Assembly (NCBI RefSeq): GCF_934359325.1
Contig: NZ_CAKRLH010000091.1
Coordinates: 1-6,169 of the forward strand
Length of the DNA stretch: 6,169 bases
Origin: an uncultured Porphyromonas sp.
GTDB taxonomy: Bacteria; Bacteroidota; Bacteroidia; Bacteroidales; Porphyromonadaceae
Reading direction: 5' to 3'
The notes beneath the pieces were generated by a model. It was not told the DNA's origin and did not search any database. It saw nothing but the letters and a program-made list of their open reading frames with translations. Of the stretch, positions 1 through 6,169 are shown piece after piece. Made by a program: the position numbers and the translations under genes. Position 1 is the first letter of the stretch. Every line of letters begins with the position of its first letter.

Positions 1-983
1 GCACCGGTGCTGATGTCGCCGACAGCGGCAACTATGTGGTGCGATGGCAGGTCCGTCCGGGGATGAGTGGCGAGGTTGCCATCTACGCTTCTGATGACGC
101 AGGCAGTTATCCGGTTCAGCCGACCAAGGTGGAGCCTATCGGGAAGGAGTGGGCAACATTTGCGACCGAGGGCAGCTTCTTTACCAGACACTACTTCCTC
201 CTCGTATTTGACGACCGAGAGGTAAGGGTCACGGGGACAAGGGTCATACCGACGGAGGGATTCTCCAACCTCAGAGACGCCGGTGGATATATGACCGATC
301 AGGGGTATCAGATGAAATGGGGTCAGCTCTACCGCGGGGGAAGGTATCGCCAGCTCACACCGAGGGACAGCCTCATCATCTCCTCTATAGGACTGAAGCA
401 TAATGTCGTCCTGAGCGACTCCTACTCATTTGTCTACCTCACTAATGGCATCGGGAATGTCCTCCAGAAGGACTTCGCCGCCAATACCCCGGTCGACTAC
501 AAATCTGTCCTGGAAAGGATCGGTAACGGAGCCATGACCCAGGAGGGGGTGATCCTCTTCGTCCACGATATGTTCAATAGTCTGGCATATGAAAATCCTG
601 AGCAGCTCTCCGCCGCCCTCCACTACCTCCTCGACCCGGACCACTATCCGGTGATGATCAGCGATGAGTGGGGCAAGGACCGGACCGCCTTCCTCGTCAT
701 GCTGATCCAGTACAGCCTGGGCGTCTCCAGGTCAGATATTCTCTCGGACTATCTGCTGAGCAACGCCCTGCTCCCTGTGGAGCAGCTGGCGCCTCAGGGA
801 TTTCGCTTTGCACCAGGCAGACAGGAGGCCCTGACGGAGTTCTTCCGCTGTCGACCCAGCGACCTTCTCTCCATCATGACCGACATCGAGAATAAGTACG
901 GCACCCTGGAAAACTATATGGACAAGGTGCTGGACTTCGACGAGTCAGACAGGATCCGACTGAGGGAGTTACTGCTCTACTGA
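1..983 (+). CDS. Tyrosine-phosphatase-like protein (Y_phosphatase3 type), 5' partial, catalytic Cys replaced
   Basis: The frame is open to the left edge: codons from 3 to 35 read TGADVADSGNY and continue into the rest. The GTG at 36 is therefore an internal Val codon and the true start lies outside the window. About the first 80 residues are beta-rich with no catalytic motif, resembling the Ig/fibronectin-like domain often placed before these phosphatases in Bacteroidota (inference). The C-terminal domain begins at GFSNLRDAGGY (codons near 258-290) and runs through KWGQLYRGG and LTPRD, as in bacterial tyrosine/lipid phosphatases. The P-loop, usually HCxxGKDRTG, reads SDEWGKDRTA here; the Cys codon position is Asp (GAT, 663-665), while GKDRT is kept. 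The usual strand motif ending DLR is also degraded (VVLSDS). Without the nucleophile, Cys-dependent phosphatase activity is unlikely, so a binding or pseudoenzyme role is inferred. The frame is otherwise intact, which argues against simple decay. It ends at TGA 981-983, followed by a terminator. Confidence 0.85.
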   Translation, partial: TGADVADSGNYVVRWQVRPGMSGEVAIYASDDAGSYPVQPTKVEPIGKEWATFATEGSFFTRHYFLLVFDDREVRVTGTRVIPTEGFSNLRDAGGYMTDQGYQMKWGQLYRGGRYRQLTPRDSLIISSIGLKHNVVLSDSYSFVYLTNGIGNVLQKDFAANTPVDYKSVLERIGNGAMTQEGVILFVHDMFNSLAYENPEQLSAALHYLLDPDHYPVMISDEWGKDRTAFLVMLIQYSLGVSRSDILSDYLLSNALLPVEQLAPQGFRFAPGRQEALTEFFRCRPSDLLSIMTDIENKYGTLENYMDKVLDFDESDRIRLRELLLY

Positions 984-997
984 TCAGAAACCGAGAC

Positions 998-1051
998 AAG
1001 CAGCCACTCTGGCGAGACAACCTTTGTCCGTCAGGGTGGCTGCTTTTATTT
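998..1051 (+). terminator. Intrinsic terminator of the phosphatase-like gene
   Basis: The left arm AAGCAGCCACTCTG (998-1011) pairs with the right arm CAGGGTGGCTGCTT (1032-1045) over 14 positions, one being a U-G wobble. The 20-nt interval can fold further through GACAA (1016-1020) and TTGTC (1024-1028). A T-rich run, TTTTATTT (1044-1051), follows directly. It starts 15 bp after the stop codon. The left side lacks a T tract on the other strand, so it should act in the + direction only. Confidence 0.92.
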
Positions 1052-1155
1052 CATCAAGAGGATACCTCAACCACCAAGTCAATAATAATCGGAAGCCTCA
1101 GAAGGATCACCAATCCGCTCGGAGAGTATTTGTTTTACTCTGAGTCACCCTTTGA

Positions 1156-1237
1156 CTAATATCGGTATTAGACAAAACTATAGTCGGTATTAGTTGACAC
1201 TATTACCGGTATTAGTCAAAACTATTACCGGTAATAG
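1156..1237. repeat. Four palindromic 16-mers on an exact 22-bp period
   Basis: Units start at 1156, 1178, 1200 and 1222. They read CTAATATCGGTATTAG, CTATAGTCGGTATTAG, CTATTACCGGTATTAG and CTATTACCGGTAATAG. The fourth is a perfect palindrome and the third has one mismatched pair. The spacers are 6 bp each: ACAAAA, TTGACA and TCAAAA. The right half CGGTATTAG is identical in the first three units, while left halves vary more. A 22-bp period is about two DNA helical turns, so the palindromes would face the same side of the helix. This suits a row of sites for a dimeric DNA-binding protein, though it could instead be a dispersed genomic repeat. The array ends 250 bp before the ileS start and about 160 bp before the likely promoter. 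Confidence 0.95.
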
Positions 1238-1395
1238 AAATGACGAACCACTACCTTCTGATTACCAATCTGGTGTGTCCATCCTTGTACAGTCTCCGTC
1301 TAAGGGTTATGAGATCGAAGACTTGTGAGAGAAGATTCGGATGCGCTTACCCAGCCCAGCGAACACAGGACAACAGGCTAGTGGACAAAAAAGCG

Positions 1396-1403
1396 TATCT
1401 TTG
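1396..1403 (+). promoter_or_regulatory. Probable Bacteroidota-type -7 box for the ileS operon
   Basis: TATCTTTG matches the TAnnTTTG -7 consensus used by the primary sigma factor of Bacteroidota. Transcription would begin near 1409-1411, giving a leader of about 77 nt before ileS. No clear TTTG-type -33 box lies at the usual distance upstream (around 1371-1377 reads CAACAGG), so the call rests on one element and on its place before the operon. Confidence 0.5.
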
Positions 1404-1467
1404 CGTGACAAAATTGCAGAGGTACCCAATCGTACTTCGCACAGCGTCCGCTCGGAGGGAAGAGGGG

Positions 1468-1491
1468 ATGCTGTGGAATGAGCAGATATGA
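1468..1491 (+). CDS. Possible seven-codon leader ORF, MLWNEQI, overlapping the ileS start
   Basis: ATG 1468 follows a purine-rich stretch (GGAGGGAAGAGGGG, 1454-1467) that includes a Shine-Dalgarno-like GGAGG. It reads Met-Leu-Trp-Asn-Glu-Gln-Ile and stops at TGA 1489-1491, which overlaps the ileS ATG (1488-1490) as ATGA. The last sense codon is ATA, a rarely used Ile codon, just before the gene for isoleucyl-tRNA synthetase. This layout would permit translational coupling, and possibly sensing of charged tRNA-Ile. A seven-codon ORF can easily arise by chance and Bacteroidota rely little on Shine-Dalgarno pairing, so this is a hypothesis. Confidence 0.25.
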   Translation: MLWNEQI

Positions 1492-4400
1492 GCATGACGA
1501 AGAAGAATTATAAGACTTACGATCAGCTAAGCCTCTCGAGTATTGATCGGGAGGTGCTGGAGTTGTGGAAGAGAGAAGATCCCTTCGAGGCCTCACTCAA
1601 GTGGCGCGAGGGGGCACCGAGGTTTATCTTCTATGAGGGTCCTCCCTCAGCTAATGGTATGCCGGGGATCCACCACGTCATGGCTCGCACGATCAAGGAT
1701 ATTATCTGCCGCTACAAGACGATGGAGGGCTTCCTCGTCGACCGCAAGGCTGGGTGGGACACCCACGGACTGCCGGTAGAGATCGGTGTGGAGAAGAAGC
1801 TTGGCATCACCAAGGCGGACATCGGCACCAAGATTTCAGTCGATGAGTACAATGAAGCGTGCCGCAAGGAGGTGATGAAGTACACCGCCGAGTGGCGCAA
1901 GCTCACGTCTGAGATGGGCTACTGGGTGGATCTGGATCACCCCTACATCACCTACGACAATCGCTACATAGAAACCCTGTGGTATCTCCTGAAGCAGCTC
2001 TTCGAGAAGGATCTGCTCTACAAGGGATACACCATACAGCCCTACTCTCCCGCCGCTGGCACCGGACTCAGCTCCCATGAGCTGAGTCAGCCGGGTGCCT
2101 ATAGGGACGTGAAGGACACCTCCTGCACAGCACTGATGGAGATCATCGATCCCGCTGAGGAGATACAGGGTCATGGGACCGCCTACTTCGCCGCCTGGAC
2201 CACTACGCCGTGGACACTTCCCTCCAATATGGCTCTCGCTGTCGGTAGCGGGATCGACTATGTGGCGGTGCAGACATTTAACCCCTACTCCCTAGAGCCG
2301 ATCACCGTCATGCTGGCGGAGCCGCGCCTCTCTGCCTATCTCAGTCCGGAGGGCGAGGAGCTGCCGATGGAGGCCCCCGAGAAGGGGAGCAAGGTGATGC
2401 CCTACCGCATCGTTGCCCGATATAAGGGGTCTGACCTCGTAGGACTGAGATACAAGCAGCTCTTTACCTGGGTCAAGCCTGATGAGGGGGCTCTGAGGGT
2501 GGTGGCAGCTGACTTTGTCACCACCGAGGATGGTACCGGCATCGTCCACATAGCACCCACCTTCGGTGCCGATGATAATGCGCTCGGCAAGAAGGAGCAG
2601 ATCCCCGGCATGATGCTCATTGACAAGGGGGGCAAGGAGGTGCCAATGGTTGATCCCGAGGGGAAGTTTTACACCCTCGAGGATCTAGACCCACACTTCG
2701 TGGAGGAGCGGGTGGACGTTGCTCAGTACGGAGTCTACGCCGGTCGCTATGTCAAGAACGCCTACCTCGACAAGCCGTCCGATGCCGACTCTCTCGATAT
2801 TGACCTCTGTATGGCACTCAAGGAGAGAGGCCAGGTATACAGGATCGAGAAATTTACTCACAGTTACCCCCACTGCTGGAGGACCGACAAGCCGATCCTT
2901 TACTACCCGCTGGACAGCTGGTTTATCCGCACCACGGCAGTCAAGGAGCGACTGATTGAGCTCAATAAGACGATCACCTGGAAGCCGGAGTCTACCGGCA
3001 CGGGACGCTTTGGGCAGTGGCTGGAGAACCTCCAGGACTGGAACCTGTCCCGCTCACGCTACTGGGGTACTCCTCTGCCGATCTGGCACAACGAGGACTA
3101 CAGCGAGCTGAAGTGTATCGGATCCGTCGAGGAGCTCTCGCGCGAGATCGACCTCTCGGTGGAGAAGGGGCTGATGAAGAGCAATCCCCTTGCCGATCGA
3201 GGGTTTGTCGTAGGTGAGTATACGGACGATAATTACGAGCGGATCGATCTCCACCGACCCTATGTGGACGACCTGATCCTCTGCGACAGCAAGGGGCGGC
3301 CAATGGTTAGGGAGACTGACCTCATTGATGTGTGGTTTGACTCCGGGGCAATGCCCTATGCTCAGCTGCACTACCCCTTTGAGCACCGCGAGATGGTGGA
3401 TGAGAGGGGCTACTTCCCGGCCGACTTCATTGCCGAGGGAGTGGACCAGACGAGGGGGTGGTTCTTTACCCTCCATGCCATTGCGACGATGCTCTTTGAC
3501 AGTGTCGCCTACAAGCACGTGATCTCAAATGGTCTCGTCTTGGATAAGAATGGAAATAAGATGTCGAAGCGCCTCGGCAATAGCGTAGACCCCTTCATGA
3601 TTATGGAGCAGAAGGGGGCAGACGCTCTGAGGTGGTATATGATCACCAATTCCTCACCGTGGGACAACCTGAAGTTTGACCCCTCGGGCGTCGACGAGGT
3701 GACGCGCAAGCTCTTTGGCACACTGCACAACACCTACTCTTTCTTCGCTCTTTACGCAAATATCGACAACTTCGACCCCGCGACTGCTCGTAGGATCCCT
3801 CTTGAGGAGCGACCTGAGCTGGATCGATGGATCCTCTCGCGGCTCCACTCACTGATCACCGAGGTGAAGTCTGACCTCGAGGACTACGAACCGACAAAGG
3901 CCGGTCGCGAGATAGCTGCTATGGTGACAGACCAGCTGAGCAACTGGTATGTCCGCCTTGCTCGCAAGCGTTTCTGGGGCGGTGGCATGACCGATGACAA
4001 GCTCTCCGCCTACGAGACCCTTTACGAGTGCCTCGTCACGGTGGCTAAGCTGATGGCGCCCTTTGCCCCCTTCTACGCTGATCGTCTATACCGCGACCTC
4101 ACTCAGGACGAGACGCAGTCCGTCCACCTCACAGACTATCCCAAGGCTGATCCCACAGTGATCAATGCCTCACTGGAGGAGGCTATGGACTATGCTCAGC
4201 GGATCTCCGGTATGGTACTCTCACTCCGTCGTAAGATGGACACGAAGGTGCGTCAGCCGCTGCAGAAGGTGGTGGTACTTACCTCCGATCCTCAGATGAT
4301 CGAGTCGGTGAAGCACGTGGAGGAGCTGATCCTCTCCGAGGTGAATGTGAAGGAGCTGGTCTTCGACTCCGGATCCTCCGACCTCGTGGTGAAGAGAGTG

Positions 4401-4907
4401 AAGCCCAATTTCCGACTCCTCGGACCGATCTTCGGCAAGGATATGAAGAGAGCGGCTGCATACCTCACCAATATGTCTCGAGAGGAGATTGAGACCTTTG
4501 AGAAGGCCGGGAAGACCGAGTACGAGGGCAAGGAGATCACACTCAACAGCGTGGAGATAATCTCTGAGGACGTTCCGGGGTGGCTGGTACTCAACGAGGG
4601 CTCCATCACCATCGCTCTCGACGAGGAGATCACCGAGGAGATGCGTATCGAGGGTCTTGCCCGCGAGATGGTCAACCGGATCCAGAATCTCCGCAAGAGT
4701 TCCGGCTTTGACGTGGAGGATAAGATCGACATTCGCCTCGAGAAGACCCCGATGACGGAGCAGATCCTCGCGGCTCACAAGGACTACATCTCCACTCAGG
4801 TACAGGCTCGATCGATCGAGTCCGTCGAAGGACTCTCCACCGGGGAGCTTCTTGACCTGGATGAGAAGGTAACCCTACATGCAGAACTAACCATTGTAAA
4901 CAAGTAA
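1488..4907 (+). CDS. ileS: Isoleucyl-tRNA synthetase, type 2 (eukaryote-like)
   Basis: Cytoplasmic class I enzyme that charges tRNA-Ile with isoleucine using ATP and edits misactivated valine. It is 1139 residues long, longer than the roughly 940 of type 1 bacterial enzymes. Order seen: the HIGH region GPPSANGMPGIHHVMAR (residues 51-67); the CP1 editing domain with TTTPWTLPSN (238-247) and GTGIVHIAPTFGADD (349-363), keeping His354 and Asp363; WFDSG (616-620); GVDQTRGWFF; KMSKR (691-695); a helical anticodon-binding domain from about 750; and a long C-terminal extension from about 900. No C-terminal zinc cysteines are seen. The HIGH site reads G60-I-H-H63, the GXHH variant reported in some type 2 IleRS. 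Start: ATG 1488 is used, but Met3 (ATG 1494) is possible. It is the first gene of the operon; dksA follows after 11 bp. Confidence 0.98.
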   Translation: MSMTKKNYKTYDQLSLSSIDREVLELWKREDPFEASLKWREGAPRFIFYEGPPSANGMPGIHHVMARTIKDIICRYKTMEGFLVDRKAGWDTHGLPVEIGVEKKLGITKADIGTKISVDEYNEACRKEVMKYTAEWRKLTSEMGYWVDLDHPYITYDNRYIETLWYLLKQLFEKDLLYKGYTIQPYSPAAGTGLSSHELSQPGAYRDVKDTSCTALMEIIDPAEEIQGHGTAYFAAWTTTPWTLPSNMALAVGSGIDYVAVQTFNPYSLEPITVMLAEPRLSAYLSPEGEELPMEAPEKGSKVMPYRIVARYKGSDLVGLRYKQLFTWVKPDEGALRVVAADFVTTEDGTGIVHIAPTFGADDNALGKKEQIPGMMLIDKGGKEVPMVDPEGKFYTLEDLDPHFVEERVDVAQYGVYAGRYVKNAYLDKPSDADSLDIDLCMALKERGQVYRIEKFTHSYPHCWRTDKPILYYPLDSWFIRTTAVKERLIELNKTITWKPESTGTGRFGQWLENLQDWNLSRSRYWGTPLPIWHNEDYSELKCIGSVEELSREIDLSVEKGLMKSNPLADRGFVVGEYTDDNYERIDLHRPYVDDLILCDSKGRPMVRETDLIDVWFDSGAMPYAQLHYPFEHREMVDERGYFPADFIAEGVDQTRGWFFTLHAIATMLFDSVAYKHVISNGLVLDKNGNKMSKRLGNSVDPFMIMEQKGADALRWYMITNSSPWDNLKFDPSGVDEVTRKLFGTLHNTYSFFALYANIDNFDPATARRIPLEERPELDRWILSRLHSLITEVKSDLEDYEPTKAGREIAAMVTDQLSNWYVRLARKRFWGGGMTDDKLSAYETLYECLVTVAKLMAPFAPFYADRLYRDLTQDETQSVHLTDYPKADPTVINASLEEAMDYAQRISGMVLSLRRKMDTKVRQPLQKVVVLTSDPQMIESVKHVEELILSEVNVKELVFDSGSSDLVVKRVKPNFRLLGPIFGKDMKRAAAYLTNMSREEIETFEKAGKTEYEGKEITLNSVEIISEDVPGWLVLNEGSITIALDEEITEEMRIEGLAREMVNRIQNLRKSSGFDVEDKIDIRLEKTPMTEQILAAHKDYISTQVQARSIESVEGLSTGELLDLDEKVTLHAELTIVNK

Positions 4908-4918
4908 AAGAGATAACC

Positions 4919-5296
4919 ATGGCTACTGTAAGATACTCTGATGAGGAGCTGGAGGAGTTTCGCCAGATCATCAATGAGAAGCTCGACAAGGCTCGTAAGG
5001 ACTACGACTCGCTGATCGAGTCGATGAACGGAAGCGAGAATAGTGACATCAACGACACCTCGCCCTCGTACAAGAATCTCTCCGAGTCGGCGACCCTCGC
5101 CTCTCGCCAGGAGACAGCATCCCTCGCAGCGCGTCAGAAGAAATTTATCCAAAATCTGGAGGCTGCTCTGATCCGCATCGAGAATAAGACCTACGGCGTC
5201 TGCCGTATCACCGGCAAGCTCATCCCTAAGGAGCGGCTCCGTGCCGTCCCACACGCTACGCTTAGCGTCGAAGCAAAGAACGCCGGATACAAGTAA
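4919..5296 (+). CDS. TraR/DksA-family protein without zinc cysteines
   Basis: A 125-residue cytoplasmic protein. DksA-type factors enter the RNA polymerase secondary channel and adjust initiation, in many species together with ppGpp. An N-terminal helical coiled coil is suggested by residues 7-37 and 52-90. The intervening loop SDINDTSPS contains D43xxD46, matching the DxxD at the active tip of DksA. The C-terminal segment YGVCRITGKLIPKERLRAVPHA (93-113, quoted in part) follows the DksA finger pattern, including the GxLIPxxRLxAxP stretch. Of the four zinc-binding Cys positions only C95 remains; the others are T98, L115 and E118. The finger therefore cannot bind zinc in the usual way, a state I believe is common in Bacteroidota homologues. 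ATG 4919 lies 11 bp after the ileS stop and follows AAAAGAGA, a weak ribosome-binding sequence. Family assignment is firm; role at polymerase is by homology. Confidence 0.93.
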   Translation: MATVRYSDEELEEFRQIINEKLDKARKDYDSLIESMNGSENSDINDTSPSYKNLSESATLASRQETASLAARQKKFIQNLEAALIRIENKTYGVCRITGKLIPKERLRAVPHATLSVEAKNAGYK

Positions 5297-5320
5297 TCAC
5301 AGGTAAGTCTATCGTCTACA

Positions 5321-6070
5321 GTGAGCGTCAACGACATACCCTCCACAGCAGATCGACCTGTCACTGATCCGAGAGAGATGCCTGCAGATCGTCCCCGACG
5401 TCGACTTACTGTCGCTGTGGGACTGGCTCTCCTGCTCTTAGTTATTGACCAAGCTATCAAAATATGGGTCAAGACCCATATGCAGCTCGGCGAAAGCATC
5501 GTGGTGGCAGATTGGTTTCAGATCTACTTTACGGAGAATCCCGGGATGGCATTTGGCTGGGAGCTTTTTGACAAGCTCTTCCTGACTCTCTTCCGCATAG
5601 TCGCCAGCGTGCTGTTGGGGTGGCTGGTGGTCTACGTCTCGAGGAGGCGGTATGGTCGCGGTGTGCTGACCTGTCTGGTCGCTATCTTTGCCGGTGCAGT
5701 GGGTAATATCATCGACTCTATTTTTTACGGCAAGATTTTCACCCACAGCTACGGGCAGGTAGCGACGATCTTCCCCACGTCGCCGGAGACCGGCTATGGA
5801 GACTGGTTTCAGGGGAAGGTAGTGGATATGTTTTACTTCCCCATCATCCGCAGTCAGTGGCCCGAGTGGGTGCCCGGCTGGGGAGGAGAGGAGCTGATCT
5901 TTTTCCGCCCGATATTCAACTTTGCCGATGCCTGCATTTCGGTCGGTGTGATTGCGCTGCTGGTATTCTACAGCGGCTCTTTTGCTCACCTGATGGGTCA
6001 TATCGGTAGTAAGAAACCTAAGGACAGAGCACCGGAGGACTCCGTCATACGTGATGAGGAAGCATCGTAG
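5321..6070 (+). CDS. lspA: Prolipoprotein signal peptidase (signal peptidase II)
   Basis: Inner-membrane aspartyl peptidase that removes signal peptides from prolipoproteins after the lipobox Cys is diacylated. Four membrane segments are visible at about residues 28-46, 86-108, 114-134 and 203-224. Family motifs: VIDQ (41-44), ENPGMAFGW (72-80), GNIID with catalytic Asp132, and FNFADACIS with catalytic Asp203. About 70 residues separate the two aspartates, an insert containing GKVVDMFYFP that is typical of Bacteroidota LspA. A charged tail of about 25 residues follows the last segment. The start is uncertain. GTG 5321 gives 249 residues and lies 24 bp after dksA. The in-frame ATG 5378, preceded by GAGAGAG, gives 230 residues and removes a polar, proline-containing leader; it may be the true start. 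The 3' end overlaps the next gene by 17 bp. Confidence 0.95.
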   Translation: MSVNDIPSTADRPVTDPREMPADRPRRRLTVAVGLALLLLVIDQAIKIWVKTHMQLGESIVVADWFQIYFTENPGMAFGWELFDKLFLTLFRIVASVLLGWLVVYVSRRRYGRGVLTCLVAIFAGAVGNIIDSIFYGKIFTHSYGQVATIFPTSPETGYGDWFQGKVVDMFYFPIIRSQWPEWVPGWGGEELIFFRPIFNFADACISVGVIALLVFYSGSFAHLMGHIGSKKPKDRAPEDSVIRDEEAS

Positions 6071-6169
6071 TCTCTGCAGCTTGATCCTGCTCTCCATCGC
6101 ACTGATAGTGCTCCTCTCGCAGTGTCGCCGCCGACCGGATGCGATCCTGACGAGAGACGAGATGAAGGC
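6054..6169 (+). CDS. Predicted lipoprotein, DUF4296-like, 3' partial
   Basis: Only the first 38 codons are inside the window and the gene runs off the right edge. ATG 6054 lies inside the end of lspA (17-bp overlap, different frame). GTG 6051 directly before it is an alternative start, and GGAGGA at 6034-6039 could serve as a ribosome-binding site. The protein begins MRKHR, then a hydrophobic run (about residues 7-22), then the lipobox LSQC with Cys24 as the predicted lipidated residue. The mature part begins RRRPDAILTRDEMK. This resembles the start of DUF4296 lipoproteins, which in Bacteroidota often follow lspA; the match rests on a short stretch and on gene order. It would be a substrate of the LspA encoded just upstream. 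Function is unknown. Confidence 0.75.
   Translation, partial: MRKHRSLCSLILLSIALIVLLSQCRRRPDAILTRDEMK

Larger units (their letters stand above)
1052..1487. other. 436-bp intergenic region upstream of ileS
   Basis: No convincing protein gene lies here. A frame open from ATG 1240 to TGA 1491 (83 codons) has no recognisable domain, contains the likely ileS promoter and looks like chance. Positions 1052-1155 hold nothing I can name. Positions 1156-1237 hold a 22-bp-period array of palindromes. Positions 1238-1395 show no motif I recognise, and 1396-1487 hold the probable promoter and leader of ileS. I looked for a T-box antiterminator (AGGGUGGnACCGCG type) before ileS and did not see one. An 11-bp word, TCCGCTCGGAG, occurs twice (1114-1124 and 1447-1457). 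Confidence 0.8.

Noticed and set aside
36..38. GTG 36 as the start of the first gene
   Set aside because: The frame is open to the window edge with domain-like sequence before it, so the gene is 5' truncated by the window.
1129..1154. Paired TTTG words (1129-1132, 1151-1154) as a promoter
   Set aside because: The downstream word is preceded by ACCC, not TAnn, so the -7 box is not met.
1194..1222. TTGACA in a repeat spacer as a -35 hexamer
   Set aside because: No TATAAT-like hexamer lies 16-18 bp downstream, and the primary sigma factor of Bacteroidota does not use this pair of hexamers.
1173..1224. Two minus-strand TAGTTTTG boxes (1173-1180 and 1217-1224) that fit the -7 consensus
   Set aside because: They arise from the spacer-repeat junctions of the 22-bp array, have no matching -33 box at the right distance, and point toward a convergent gene with no leftward gene to drive.
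1156..1237. CRISPR array or replication iterons
   Set aside because: Spacers are only 6 bp and not diverse, with no cas genes nearby. No DnaA boxes or replication gene are present.
1240..1491. 83-codon open frame upstream of ileS
   Set aside because: It has no recognisable domain, an Arg/Cys-rich low-complexity look unlike neighbouring genes, and contains the probable ileS promoter. Only its last eight codons, read from ATG 1468, are kept as a possible leader ORF.
4221..4778. 185-codon minus-strand open frame inside ileS
   Set aside because: It is a shadow frame of the strongly conserved ileS coding sequence, with His/Leu-rich composition and no domain.
5438..6097. 219-codon minus-strand open frame opposite lspA
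   Set aside because: It mirrors the lspA codons, lacks any motif, and lspA is certain from its catalytic residues.

Overview
The window reads as chromosomal DNA from a Bacteroidales bacterium, most likely in or near Porphyromonas. The evidence is a Bacteroidota-type LspA with a long insert between its catalytic aspartates, a small DksA-like protein that has lost its zinc cysteines, a long type 2 isoleucyl-tRNA synthetase, a Bacteroidota-style -7 promoter box (TATCTTTG), and weak or absent Shine-Dalgarno sequences. The genus is inference; the phylum is fairly secure. All recognised genes are on the + strand.

Layout. (1) Positions 1-983 hold the 3' part of a gene whose start lies left of the window. 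It encodes a beta-sandwich-like N-terminal segment followed by a tyrosine/lipid-phosphatase-type domain in which Asp replaces the catalytic Cys, so it is probably a pseudophosphatase. (2) A strong intrinsic terminator closes this unit at 998-1051. (3) The gap from 1052 to 1487 has no convincing full-length protein gene. It holds a precise array of four palindromic 16-mers on a 22-bp period (1156-1237), a likely promoter box (1396-1403), and a possible seven-residue leader ORF whose stop overlaps the next start codon as ATGA. (4) Positions 1488-6169 look like one operon: ileS, a dksA/traR-family gene, lspA and a DUF4296-like lipoprotein gene cut by the right edge. Spacings are 11 bp, 24 bp and a 17-bp overlap.

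The operon joins tRNA-Ile charging, a probable RNA-polymerase-binding transcription factor, the lipoprotein signal peptidase and a predicted lipoprotein that the peptidase would process. The most distinctive points are the 22-bp palindrome array upstream of ileS, the missing catalytic cysteine in the first gene, the GXHH form of the HIGH motif in IleRS (a form tied to mupirocin hyper-resistance), and the ATGA-coupled mini-ORF before ileS. I see no CRISPR array, insertion sequence, tRNA or rRNA.
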